From Pandoraea terrae (GTDB lineage: Bacteria; Pseudomonadota; Gammaproteobacteria; Burkholderiales; Burkholderiaceae), in NCBI RefSeq assembly GCF_902459695.1, contig NZ_CABPRZ010000034.1, positions 1-57,078 of the forward strand: 57,078 nt of DNA, written 5' to 3'. Numbering within the stretch: position 1 is the stretch's first letter; each line of letters opens with the position of its first letter. Below the pieces are notes generated by a model, which did not search any database, had not been told where the DNA came from, and saw nothing but the letters and a program-made list of their open reading frames with translations. A program made the position numbers and the translations under genes. Positions 35,795 through 44,712 of the stretch are shown in pieces.

Positions 35795-35993
35795 GCGCCT
35801 GAGACCGTGACAACGGACAAAAGCGGGGTCAATCGGGCCGCCCTCCAGGCCCATGATGGGATTCAAGGATTTCCGGTGTGCTCGCATCATCCTCTCACGC
35901 ATTGAGACGATGCACATGATCCGCAAAGGTCAGATGAAGGACGGCGGCAACTCGCGAACAGCCGCCGAAAAATTCCACTTTCTAATAATGTAG
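35795..35993 (+). pseudogene. IS6-family transposase remnant with internal deletion
   Basis: APETVTTDKSGVNRAALQA (35795-35851) is the catalytic-core segment with the DDE Asp of IS6/IS26-type transposases. The frame then shifts and resumes as RPMMGFKDFRCARIILS, IETMHMIRKGQMKDGG and AAEKFHFL to a stop at 35993, the usual C-terminus. About 30 residues between the two are missing. Confidence 0.8.
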
Positions 35994-36636
35994 TAATACG
36001 AACTATATAAGGAATTTTGGCGCTGTCAACCTTATCGCGACACTACCGTACTTCTTGGGGGCGACATCTTGTTGACGTCGCAGCCGTATTTTTTTGACCG
36101 GTCCAAATATCCGCTATGATGGGAACAAAATAAAGAATCAATTCCACAGTAATGGAAAAATGAGGCCGGTAGTTAAGTATCTTGCGTGTTTTGGATCTTG
36201 ATGTTGTCGCCATGATTGCCCTATTTATGGAGAACTTGAAGGCAGATGGCCATGAAGGATGCATGTATTCGGCAAGAATAATTCCATTATTGTGGATATT
36301 TGTTTGGGCCAATTGCTCGCGTCGATGGATGGCACGCTGGGCGTCAACGGTTGCTACGCGAACGACAATCGCTTTTCCAATGCGGGGGGGGGGGGGCGAA
36401 AAGCTTGTAGTGATTTGAGGCACAGCGGGGTACGACGACGTGATATTGCAGCAATTTTGGTAGGAGAGGGTTGGCGACCGCGGGGAGGGGCGAATTTTTG
36501 TAGCAGATCGTGTAGTCGAGTGGGAGCGTGGAGGTAAGGTAGACATCCTGAGCAATAGAAGTGTCGCAATGCTCAATTATGTTGACACGGAGTTTTGACC
36601 GCTATTTTCAACTCAATGATGGCGTGGGAGACAGTG
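35994..36636. other. AT-richer gene-free segment with a 13-G tract
   Basis: No gene is supported. Base composition is lower in GC than the flanks. ORFs on both strands cross it but show no family pattern, and they change frame around thirteen consecutive G at 36384-36396. It serves as leader for the binding-protein gene at 36637. Confidence 0.4.
36384..36396 (+). repeat. Homopolymer of 13 G
   Basis: Thirteen uninterrupted G on the plus strand, the longest homopolymer noticed in the window. It lies in a segment with no recognised gene, about 240 bp before the LivK-like start, so its length could at most affect promoter spacing or an unseen ORF. Confidence 0.85.
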
Positions 36637-37782
36637 ATGAAGATTCGAGCTTGTGCGGTTGGACAAATTCTCGCGGGAACTACCGCTTTGTGCGGCTTGG
36701 TTTCTCTGGCTTGGGCCGACCAGACCGTGTCGATAGGCACTGTGGGGCCACTAACGGGCGCTTACGCTGGTTATGGCAAAGACTCGGAGAACGGTGCACT
36801 TCTTGCCGTTGAGAGAGTCAATGCCGCCGGATTGACTATCGGTGGCCAAAAGATCACGCTGCGCCTCGAGTCGCAAGACGACGCTGGTGATCCTCGTACT
36901 GCGACGCAGGTTGCACAAAAGTTGGTTGATGACAAGGTTGTCGCCGTTGTTGGCCACACGAACTCAGGTACATCGATCCCAGCGTCTAAAGTCTATAGTG
37001 ATGCGGGGATCGTGCAGATTTCGCCATCTGCAACGAACCCCGCATATACGCAACAAGGTCTGAAGACAACCTATCGCGTCGTGGCGACCGATGCTACGCA
37101 AGGTCCGGTGCTGGCAAGTTACGCCGCCAAGAAGTTGAAGCTGAAGAGTGTCGCGATCATCGACGACTCGACTGCTTACGGACAAGGCCTCGCGCAGGAA
37201 TTCGAACGTAGCGCGAAGAGTGCAGGTATCCGCGTCGTTTCGCACGAGGCGGCTAACGACAAAACGATTGACTTCCGCGCGGTCCTGACAAAAATCAAGG
37301 GTGAGAACCCTGACGCCATCATGTATGGCGGCGCCGATGCAGGGGGCGGTACTCTGGCGAAGCAAGCCCGGCAATTGGGTCTGCGGGCGAAGATCCTTGG
37401 AGGAGATGGCCTTTGCACTGAAAAAATGGTGGAATTGGCGGGGCCAGCTGTTGAGAACGTAGTGTGCTCTGAAGCTAGTGCAGCATTGGAGAAAATGCCA
37501 GGCGGCCAAGCCTTCGATACCGCATTCAAGGCACGGTTCGGGCACCCGGTACAAAGTTACGCGCATTACGCGTACGACAGCGTGATGGTGATTGTCGATG
37601 CGATGAAGCGCGCAGGATCGACAGATCCAGCAAATATACTCGCAGCCATGCCTGGCACGCAGTACTCAGGCGTAACAGGGGCAATTTCTTTTGATTCGAG
37701 GGGTGATCTGCTCCATGGCACAATCTCGCTCTACGATTACGTAGGCGGAAAGCGAAAATTTCTTGATCAGGTAACGATGTAG
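36637..37782 (+). CDS. LivK-like branched-chain amino-acid binding protein
   Basis: 381 aa from ATG 36637 with GGGAG upstream. Signal peptide ends near LVSLAWA. Type I periplasmic-binding fold of the Leu/Ile/Val group: VSIGTVGPLTGAYAGYGKDS, VAQKLVDDKVVAVVGHTNSG, ISPSATNP, SVAIIDDSTAYGQGLAQEF and ISFDSRGDLLHGTISLYDY. It captures a hydrophobic amino acid or small acid for an ABC importer, but no permease or ATPase gene is adjacent. It would need to borrow a transporter or is left over from a dispersed operon. A fragment of a close paralog lies at 39439-39519. Confidence 0.9.
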   Translation: MKIRACAVGQILAGTTALCGLVSLAWADQTVSIGTVGPLTGAYAGYGKDSENGALLAVERVNAAGLTIGGQKITLRLESQDDAGDPRTATQVAQKLVDDKVVAVVGHTNSGTSIPASKVYSDAGIVQISPSATNPAYTQQGLKTTYRVVATDATQGPVLASYAAKKLKLKSVAIIDDSTAYGQGLAQEFERSAKSAGIRVVSHEAANDKTIDFRAVLTKIKGENPDAIMYGGADAGGGTLAKQARQLGLRAKILGGDGLCTEKMVELAGPAVENVVCSEASAALEKMPGGQAFDTAFKARFGHPVQSYAHYAYDSVMVIVDAMKRAGSTDPANILAAMPGTQYSGVTGAISFDSRGDLLHGTISLYDYVGGKRKFLDQVTM

Positions 37783-38172
37783 CGCATCGACATGGGCGGT
37801 GAAGCGTGAACGAGCCTAAACCGGATTTGGTCCTCGTCGGGGGTAAAGATCTCTGGCAAGGTTGAATTTTCGGGAAGCAGTGTCGTCTTCCCTGTCAATT
37901 GAATCTTGCGGGCGACACTATATTCCTTTCTTTAATAGGACGGGGCCACTGTCGCTGGTGCTCGCCAGCTCATCAGCATGATCGTCGTCAACTGTTGGCT
38001 TCTGACGTAGGATGAGATGGCAAAATTGCAACCAAGTTGCAACCCTAGAGGGGACTCGTATTCGTCATCGCGCATTCATTGGATATGGTAAATAATTCGG
38101 ATTGTTATTAATAAAGCGAGCGGTGAATGCAATCAATGCGGTTGTGTCAACATCGTTTAGCTAGGGAAAATC
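37783..38172. other. Intergenic region with IclR-type site, upstream of the PhzF-like gene
   Basis: No gene seen. It contains the palindrome at 38026-38042 and, downstream of it, an AT-rich stretch (GGTAAATAATTCGGATTG, 38087-38104) suitable for a promoter of the gene at 38173. Confidence 0.4.
38026..38042. promoter_or_regulatory. IclR-type operator candidate
   Basis: TTGCAAC and GTTGCAA flank CAA, a perfect 17-bp dyad 130 bp before the PhzF-like start. Spacer and geometry match the operator at 20297-20317. The IclR-family gene at 39641 is the probable binder. Confidence 0.6.
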
Positions 38173-39051
38173 ATGGATATTAAATTTAAACAGGTTGATG
38201 TTTTTACCGATCGTCGCTATGGCGGCAACCCTGTCGCAGTAATTCTTGACGGAACAGGTCTGGACACGGAACAGATGCAGCAGATCGCGAACTGGACGAA
38301 TTTGTCGGAAACGACGTTCGTGCTTCCGGCAACTACCCATGACGCTGATTACCGCGTTCGCATTTTCACGCAACGTAACGAGCTGCCATTCGCAGGACAT
38401 CCGACGCTTGGTACAGCGCATGCCTTGCTAGAATCCGGTCTGGTGAAGGCTAAAAACGGAGAGCTCGTCCAAGAATGCGGCGCGGGGCTAGTGCGATTGA
38501 GAGTGAAGCAAATCGAACAAGGGCAACACATTGCCTTCGAGCTCCCGCAGCCGAAAGTCACCGTGCTGAGTGACGATCAAACCGACGCTTTGGAAAGTTT
38601 GCTGGGAGGAAATATTTTGCGAGATCCGCCGGCTCGATTGATCGACGTCGGTCCAAAGTGGATCGTTGCGCAGCTACCTGACGCTGCATCTGTCCTAGCG
38701 TTGAGGCCTGACCTGCAGCGTATGACGGAGTTGGACCAGCACGTTGGGTCTACAGGCGTCACCGTTTTTGGCAAACATCCAATCGGCCATGCTGTGGCGT
38801 TAGAGGTGCGGACTTTCGCGCCCTCGGTTGGGGTTTCGGAGGATCCGGTTTGCGGTAGCGGTAATGGCGCAGTCGCTGTGTACGTTCGCGAATCAGGGCA
38901 AGTCGAGACTCTCGGATCGAATTTTCAATCCGGACAAGGAACGTGTGTCGGTCGGCAGGGGCGCATCCAAGTCGAGTTCGGATCGAATGGCGAAATTCGC
39001 ATAGGAGGCCAGTCCATCACATGTATTGACGGTGTACTGATTAAGCCATGA
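38173..39051 (+). CDS. PhzF-family isomerase/epimerase-like protein
   Basis: 292 aa with AGGGAAA upstream. PhzF diaminopimelate-epimerase fold: FKQVDVFTDRRYGGNPVAVI, NLSETTFVLPA (catalytic Glu near 46), ELPFAGHPTLGTAHALLESG and VSEDPVCGSGNGAVA. True PhzF isomerises dihydro-3-hydroxyanthranilate in phenazine synthesis, but no other phz gene is here. Most family members act on unidentified metabolites. The intact Glu and GHP motifs suggest an active enzyme. It lies between an amino-acid binding protein, an IclR regulator and an exporter. Confidence 0.9.
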   Translation: MDIKFKQVDVFTDRRYGGNPVAVILDGTGLDTEQMQQIANWTNLSETTFVLPATTHDADYRVRIFTQRNELPFAGHPTLGTAHALLESGLVKAKNGELVQECGAGLVRLRVKQIEQGQHIAFELPQPKVTVLSDDQTDALESLLGGNILRDPPARLIDVGPKWIVAQLPDAASVLALRPDLQRMTELDQHVGSTGVTVFGKHPIGHAVALEVRTFAPSVGVSEDPVCGSGNGAVAVYVRESGQVETLGSNFQSGQGTCVGRQGRIQVEFGSNGEIRIGGQSITCIDGVLIKP

Positions 39052-39438
39052 CAGGTATCCCGATCTGAACGCGGTCTCAACAAGTGTGTGCAGAACGCTC
39101 CAATATACACACGTTTGATTAGGTTCGGCGGTGCTTTGGGACAAGAATCCCGGCGATACAAGGTCGGAAGCCTGTGCAGCCGCGCCTCGATGGTTCGCCG
39201 GCGATCCTCTGAAATCCGGCTCTTGTAAAGCCACGTCTGCACGTCGGTCACAAACACGAGGCCCGCCTGCCGACGCAACTCATCGGCTCGCGAGGCTCGT
39301 GGCTGATTCCGGATTGCGACGAACCACGATTCAAGAATGTCGGCCAGCGCGCTGTCTTCCCCGTCAGGCCCATCATGATCGTCTCAATTTCGGTTGCCGT
39401 ATCCCATATGATCGCCCGAGCGCGACAGAGCCCCGGCT
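39052..39438. other. Gene-free debris between PhzF-like and IclR genes
   Basis: Minus-strand frames read protein-like stretches (RRQAGLVFVTDVQTWLYKSR) without start or ribosome-binding site, and I recognise no family. It looks like decayed coding DNA. Confidence 0.35.
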
Positions 39439-39519
39439 ACCTCGCAGTCTTTTCGAATTCGTTGGCGAGATCCTGATCGTAAGCGGTCGAGTCGTCGACG
39501 ATCGCGACGCTCTTCAACA
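39439..39519 (-). pseudogene. Fragment of a second LivK-like binding protein
   Basis: The minus strand reads LLKSVAIVDDSTAYDQDL then ANEFEKTAR and stops. This aligns almost residue for residue with LKSVAIIDDSTAYGQGL and AQEFERSAK of the intact protein at 36637-37782. About 27 codons survive, in the opposite orientation. Confidence 0.75.
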
Positions 39520-39640
39520 AGAATGGGAAGATATAAATTACATAGCTGTGTAAGCAATGTTTTTTGTGGAAATTTATCATGTGCTACGCTTCGAATGTTG
39601 ATGTGGGAGCTTGGGAGTGGCTGCCAGTAGAGGAGAGGTC

Positions 39641-40468
39641 ATGACCACGATATACGACAGTAAAGACGAGGCCTTGAGTGTTGTAGTAAAGGGCCGAGTA
39701 GGGGCGCTGGATCGCGCGCTGCAAGTGCTCGACTGCTTGCAGACAGTAGGCACTCCGCGTACTCCCAACGAAATTGCGCGCGTAACCGGCGCGCCCGTCT
39801 CCACCACCTATTCCATTATTGAAGATCTGTTGGAAAGGAGTGTCTTGGAGCGTAGCGAGGGTGGGCGAGTCTGGCTGGGAAAGCGGCTGTTCACCTATGG
39901 GTTGTCATACGCAAATCGATTGGAATACCTCGACGTGTCGGCAGAGGAAGCAAAGATCCTGTCCGGCGATGTAGGTGAGACTGTTCAGGTTTGTGGAAGA
40001 GACGGAGGGGAATTGGTCGTTTTGCAGATGGCTGAGGGAGATGGTTTTTTCCGTGTGTCATCGCGAATTGGTGCACGCATTCCCATCAACTGGACTGCGT
40101 CAGGCCGCCTCCTTGTCGGACATTTTTCTGCGAAGGACCGAGAGGCATACTTCGCACTGCATTCCAGGCCGTCGCCGACAGGAAGAGCTGAGACAGATGC
40201 ACGAATTCTTTCGCAGTCGTCGGCAAGAGCATGGGCGGAAGGGTTTTCGATACAGATCGGTGAGACGTTCTCTTCAGTTGCGTGCATTGCGGCACCTGTT
40301 CTAAATGAGATCGGGGAATGCGTGATAACTATTTCGATCGTCCTTCCGGAATCTAAAGCTGTTGAGGACATGCAAGGTTACATTCGCGCTGTTAAAAACG
40401 CTGCGAGAAGAATTGAGAAAAGAATGGGTTGGTCGTCAGAGAAGGATGGACCGGCCAGAGTTTCATAG
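39641..40468 (+). CDS. IclR-family regulator
   Basis: 275 aa from ATG 39641 (GAGGAGAGGTC upstream). wHTH: LDRALQVLDCLQTVGTPRTP, then NEIARVTGAPVSTTYSIIED; effector domain with INWTASGRLLVGHFS and SVACIAAPVLNEIGECVITI. Likely controls the PhzF-like and LivK-like genes through the palindrome at 38026 and possibly the divergently placed exporter. Its ligand is unknown. Confidence 0.92.
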   Translation: MTTIYDSKDEALSVVVKGRVGALDRALQVLDCLQTVGTPRTPNEIARVTGAPVSTTYSIIEDLLERSVLERSEGGRVWLGKRLFTYGLSYANRLEYLDVSAEEAKILSGDVGETVQVCGRDGGELVVLQMAEGDGFFRVSSRIGARIPINWTASGRLLVGHFSAKDREAYFALHSRPSPTGRAETDARILSQSSARAWAEGFSIQIGETFSSVACIAAPVLNEIGECVITISIVLPESKAVEDMQGYIRAVKNAARRIEKRMGWSSEKDGPARVS

Positions 40469-40472
40469 ACAC

Positions 40473-40568
40473 TCACGAGCCGTTTGGCGCGTAACGCCGC
40501 TCAAACTCTACAGGTGATAGGTCGCCAGCGAAACCGTGCCGGCGAATGGGGTTGTAGAACGAGCGAAA
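40473..40568 (-). pseudogene. IS3-family transposase, last 31 codons
   Basis: FRSFYNPIRRHGFAGDLSP followed by VEFERRYAPNGS and a stop matches the FYN-RRH---G-LSP-EFE end of IS3-type OrfB. Different in sequence from the IS3 fragment at 35693-35794, so a second element left its 3' end here. Confidence 0.75.
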
Positions 40569-40772
40569 ACGCAGCATCTAATGCTTTGGGCGGCCATGTG
40601 CCAGCTCCTTTGGGCAACGTAAAACTTGTGGGCGTGCAGGTCCGCGTAACGCGAGCGTCGCCTTTCTGTTGCTCGAGCGTTACCCGAGATTCAAGGCGAG
40701 GAAGACGCTAAATGAAAGCGATCAGATGGCGCAGTGGCACCCGCAACACGTATTGAATTAACACCGATCGGT

Positions 40773-41696
40773 CTAAAATTTTCTCCGCGTCGATATGTAG
40801 GTTCCAGTCAGCACTAGCACGAGGCCTACGATGTGCCAAGGGCTCAACGTTTCCTTCAGGAAGACAACTGAGCCGGCTACACCAAAAACGGGAACCCAAT
40901 ATAGCCAGAGCGATGCGCGCGCAGCGCCGACCTTTGCGATCGCTCGATACCATAGCATTCCGCCTAACCCAGTCGACAACGCTCCAGATAGAAAAACTAG
41001 GACCCAAAGCCAAAAAGAGCAGCTTAAACGAGGCGGCTCGTGCTTCCACCAAGCCGCTCCAGCCGCATGAAAAAAGAGCATGCATGAACCGAGGGCTTGT
41101 GTACAGACAGTCAGCGTAATTGCATCGATTCGGCGGAGGGCGTATTGGGCGATGGACGTTCCGACGCAGTAAGCGAGCACCCCACCAAAGATCAGTGTGT
41201 CACCCGTTCCCGTTGCTTTTGCCGCGTCCACAAAGGTGGCAAGGAAAATTGCGAAGGCCCCGCAGAGTCCCATCGACAGTCCCACCCAACGTTGTCGATC
41301 TATTCTCTCTCCCAAGAAGGCCATCGCTGTAACCGACGCTAGCAATGGTTGAAAAGCGGTGATTAAGGCACCGTTTGTCGCGGTGCTCATATGGATACCT
41401 TGCGTGGTTAGGATCTGAAATAGGTAGACCGTGAAAGTCGCGGAGAGACAAATGAGCGCTATTGTTTGACCGGTAATCATGCGGAGTTGAACCCGCGCGT
41501 ATAAGCAGAAAAAGATTACCGCGAAGCCCGAGGCGAGGCGCAGAGCGGAAAGAATCACTGCATCGAAGTCGCCGGTTAAGAACTTCAATGCGGGACTCGT
41601 CAATCCCCAGATTGCCATAACAAACAGCAACTCGCTCGATTGTCCGATCACAAGGCTCCCGTTTGCCCCCAACGTCTTCGTTGACGGGTTCTTCAC
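40773..41696 (-). CDS. EamA/DMT-family exporter
   Basis: 307 aa from a GTG at 41696. Ten hydrophobic segments in two EamA repeats: ELLFVMAIWGLTSPALKFLT, TTQGIHMSTATNGALITAFQ, ASVTAMAFLGERIDRQRWVG in the first half; SGALSTGLGGMLWYRAIAKV and SLWLYWVPVFGVAGSVVFLK in the second. Drug/metabolite transporters of this kind usually export amino acids or small metabolites. Convergent with the IclR gene across the IS3 remnant. Confidence 0.88.
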   Translation of the reverse strand: MKNPSTKTLGANGSLVIGQSSELLFVMAIWGLTSPALKFLTGDFDAVILSALRLASGFAVIFFCLYARVQLRMITGQTIALICLSATFTVYLFQILTTQGIHMSTATNGALITAFQPLLASVTAMAFLGERIDRQRWVGLSMGLCGAFAIFLATFVDAAKATGTGDTLIFGGVLAYCVGTSIAQYALRRIDAITLTVCTQALGSCMLFFHAAGAAWWKHEPPRLSCSFWLWVLVFLSGALSTGLGGMLWYRAIAKVGAARASLWLYWVPVFGVAGSVVFLKETLSPWHIVGLVLVLTGTYISTRRKF

Positions 41697-42567
41697 CTGA
41701 GAAGATTCCTAGATTGATGAGAGGTGTTGGAAAGAGAGTCCTCAGTGTATGAAGTGAAGGGGGAGTAATCCATCGTCAGATCTAAAACCAAGTTTCGGCG
41801 TTGGGGCAAGCACGTGATGCTGACTGGCAGCAGGCTCGGCCCGTTGCTCGGTACAGCGCGGCGTGTGCTATTCATTAATCAGTGGACACATCTTGCCACG
41901 CCCTCAGGCCCGAGGATACGTGCTGATAAATTCGCGCTTACGAACATCCGCTCAAGGCGTTGCGCCATGAGCTGCGCCTGCACCAGTTGTGCAGCGAAGT
42001 ACTGCTCGACCCGTTCTCGGAACTCGAGGTCCAAGTTGAGATTTTTCTGGTATTCGGATTCTGTTGTTGGTTTCTGCTTGTGCGGACCAGCAGTCGCCGC
42101 GTGGATTGATCGTTGATCTCGAGGGCACAGAACGGCCAGGATGGGACATCCGTTCGTTGTATCGCATGACATTCGGGCCGTGCGCATATCGACCAGCACT
42201 GAAGCATCTCCCGTTTCAATGAGTCGAGAGACTGTGGGCCCTGTTGTCATGCCCGCATCTAAACGCAGCAGGGGGCGCCCGATACGGCGCTCGCTCCCCG
42301 CCGGCCCCCCTTGCATCACGCTGTGAGTCCACCGCAGCACTGCTGCACGCAGCGTCAATATGTGACGGTCGCCCGCGTGACCGCGGATTCTGGTTCGGGC
42401 ATGCGAATGCTCCGGCGTTACCGTGGGAAGGTCCCTCGCGGCATGCATTAGCGTGACTAACTCTAGACCTCCCGCAAATCGAAATGTATGAACCAAGGTT
42501 CGTGCCTTCCTGATCCTGTCTTCGCACTTACACGTCTATGATGGGCTTCTCAACATGAGAGGTGAAT
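41697..42567. other. Gene-free debris holding the second 149-bp repeat
   Basis: Apart from the repeat at 42029-42177 there is a minus-strand stretch at 41879-42028 reading FRERVEQYFAAQLVQAQLMA with no start of its own. It is fused by the repeat to a longer but chimeric frame. No family recognised; treated as decayed DNA. Confidence 0.4.
42029..42177 (+). repeat. 149-bp repeat, copy 2 (IS remnant)
   Basis: Same orientation as 26861-27009, ungapped, 7 mismatches by eye. Sequence on both sides differs from copy 1, so the unit has sharp borders. Only the last of the three 16-mers seen at copy 1 is (partly) kept. Confidence 0.85.
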
Positions 42568-43533
42568 ATGTCAGAATCCTCGCTCGACCCAATCGACTCG
42601 CTTGTATCCCCCCGTTTTTCGGACCCGGCAACCTTCTTTAGAACGCCGTGGCTTCGTGACGGAAGCGCCTTTGATATCGCGCTTTTGGGGGTGCCGTTTG
42701 ATTTTTCCAGCAACCGTGCAGGCACACGCCACGGACCAGCCGAAGTACGCGAGATGTCTCGGCTGATCAGGCGATTCAACTCGGACGGTGGCGCTTCACC
42801 ATTTGATCAATGTCGGATCGCGGATCTCGGCGATGTGCCTGTGATTCCGGTCGATATTACGCGCAGCGTGGCGAGCATCGTCAAACATATCGAACGGATT
42901 GCCGCGTCGGGTGCCACGACAGTGTGTGTTGGCGGTGACCACGGCGTGACGTATCCAGTCATCAAAGGGTTGGGGTGGAAACAACCGTTGGGGATCGTCC
43001 ATTTCGATGCGCATCCCGACACTTATCCAGACGCCTGGGGGGACCGCTACAACCATGGGACGTTGCTTCGTCGTCTCGTTGAAGAGGGTCTGATCGATCC
43101 CAAACGCAGTGTGTCTGTAGGCATCCGTGGCACGCGTTTCTGCCTGGATGACCGAGATTATCACCGCGAGACGGGGATGCGGTTGATTTCCTATGATGAA
43201 TTCGAAGAGATCGGACGCGCCCGTACGATCGAGATCATCAGGGAAGTGATCGGAAATGAGCCCACGTATCTGACGTTTGATATCGATGTTCTTGATCCCG
43301 CATACTGTGTGGGGACAGGGGCGCCGGAGCCGGGCGGACTGAGCATGCGCGACGCGCAGATGATCATTCGTGGGTTCCGCGGCCTGAATATTGTCGCCGG
43401 GGACGTTTGTGAGATTTCCCCCCCCTTGGATATTACCAACCACACGGCACTGAACGGCGCCAACCTGGCATTCGAAATCCTGTGCCTGGTCGCAGATGCT
43501 GTTGCAAAGGGCAAAGCAAAAGCAGGCAATTAA
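42568..43533 (+). CDS. Agmatinase/guanidino-acid ureohydrolase family enzyme
   Basis: 321 aa from ATG 42568 (GAGAGG upstream). Ureohydrolase fold with all Mn ligands: VGGDHGVTYP (His), HFDAHPDTYP (Asp, His, Asp) and TFDIDVLDPAYCVGTG (two Asp). Early LGVPFDFSSNRAGTRHGPAE is typical of SpeB-like enzymes. It removes urea from a guanidino compound; agmatine, guanidinobutyrate or guanidinopropionate are the usual substrates and sequence alone does not decide. Followed by a catabolic cluster rich in CoA enzymes, which favours a guanidino acid over agmatine. Confidence 0.88.
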   Translation: MSESSLDPIDSLVSPRFSDPATFFRTPWLRDGSAFDIALLGVPFDFSSNRAGTRHGPAEVREMSRLIRRFNSDGGASPFDQCRIADLGDVPVIPVDITRSVASIVKHIERIAASGATTVCVGGDHGVTYPVIKGLGWKQPLGIVHFDAHPDTYPDAWGDRYNHGTLLRRLVEEGLIDPKRSVSVGIRGTRFCLDDRDYHRETGMRLISYDEFEEIGRARTIEIIREVIGNEPTYLTFDIDVLDPAYCVGTGAPEPGGLSMRDAQMIIRGFRGLNIVAGDVCEISPPLDITNHTALNGANLAFEILCLVADAVAKGKAKAGN

Positions 43534-44087
43534 GAGAACGGCTGTACGAGCTCAGGCCGTATCGGCCGCAGTTCTCCCTGTGTGTCCGCGATTTTCTTCA
43601 GCTGAAACCCATAGCGCAAGCGTCATGTCGGTGCGCTATGGGCAAGCGTTGTACCCCTGGCTGGCTTTTCGAGCGGCGATTACCGACACCGATGCAGTAG
43701 CAACTGGCTGCGCGCATCTGTGTTTCTGTTCGAGCTGTCGCCACCGATTCCACGCTGGCCGGGGTGAGTGTCTACGCCTTGCTGCTTGCCAGGAATCCAT
43801 CGCGACGACCGGCTTCCAACCACGCCTCGTCCGCTTTCCGTCCCTCCCATGAGCCACTGACGGTGCAAACCCTGGCTATGGCGCCAAATACGACGCGCCG
43901 GGGCATCTGTAGATGCGCAAATGGGTCGCGCCAAACCTAGGTTCTACAAGTGTCGATAGAGCAAAAAAATATGCCCCTATACGATCAATTGTCAGGATCA
44001 GATTCGGATCCATCTGATCGTCGCAGCAAGCAAGCGTGGCGAGAACTGGCCAAGGATTCGTGCTTCGATCATCTAATGGGAAACGAG
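43534..44087. other. Gene-free segment after the ureohydrolase gene
   Basis: No convincing ORF, transposase motif or terminator. Minus-strand frames are Arg/Ser/Gln-rich, as in spurious translations of GC-rich DNA. Confidence 0.4.
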
Positions 44088-44350
44088 ATGTTGAATAACA
44101 AAGCATTGCGACTCTGCCAAATTGCCGCCGTTCTCGCAACGTGCAGTGTGTCTGCGATGGCTCAACAGGCCCCCGATCTGAAAGGACAACACCTGACGAC
44201 AAATCGCATCCGAAAGTTGATGCGCTCCTTTCCAACTTCCTGCCAACTGCGCAGGATGTAAAAGCAACGGCAATTGACCAGGATATGGGCTGGTGGGCGA
44301 AGAATTTCTCCGCTGTGAATCAACGTTTCGTGGCCTGGCAATCCAAGTAA
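44088..44350 (+). pseudogene. Small secreted-protein gene with a frameshift
   Basis: ATG 44088 with a GGAAACGAG stretch just upstream reads MLNNKALRLCQIAAVLATCS then VSAMAQQAPDLKG, a good signal peptide. A second frame then continues as DDKSHPKVDALLSNFLPTAQ, DVKATAIDQDMGWWAKNF and SAVNQRFVAWQSK to a stop at 44350. The two join if one base is gained near 44180-44205. The joined product would be about 87 aa, periplasmic, of unknown family. A sequence error is an alternative explanation. Confidence 0.55.
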
Positions 44351-44712
44351 TCAAGTTTATGAGTTTCTGCTGTGCCGTGTGCCAAGCGTAGAAATCCACT
44401 ATGAGCCAGGTCGGTATGACTTCAACCCCAGCTTCGGTCACGATGCCGGGATTCGTTCGCGTGCACAGGCGCAAGCTGAGAATGACGCGTCGCATGCTTA
44501 TTGTTCCGGTGATCGTCAGGAGTTTCACTGATGTGTTGTCACCGTCTGTTCATTGATTCTGGGGACCTGCGCCGCGCTCAGTATATCGAGGATGAAGGGC
44601 TTCAGCTTGCTGGTGTCAAGCCACAAGAAATACGCGGCTTCTAATTTGTGAGAAAAATTTGCGTCCTAAGGTTACTTTCGGATTAACCAAATCGCGAAAC
44701 ATGGAGAAAAAA

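Noticed and set aside
36043-36576. 177-codon minus-strand ORF across the 13-G tract
   Set aside because: Ser/Thr/Pro-rich without family resemblance or ribosome-binding site; the tract itself reads as a Pro run.
41879-42496. 205-codon minus-strand ORF
   Set aside because: It is a chimera of two unrelated decayed segments joined through the 149-bp repeat, with no start signal.
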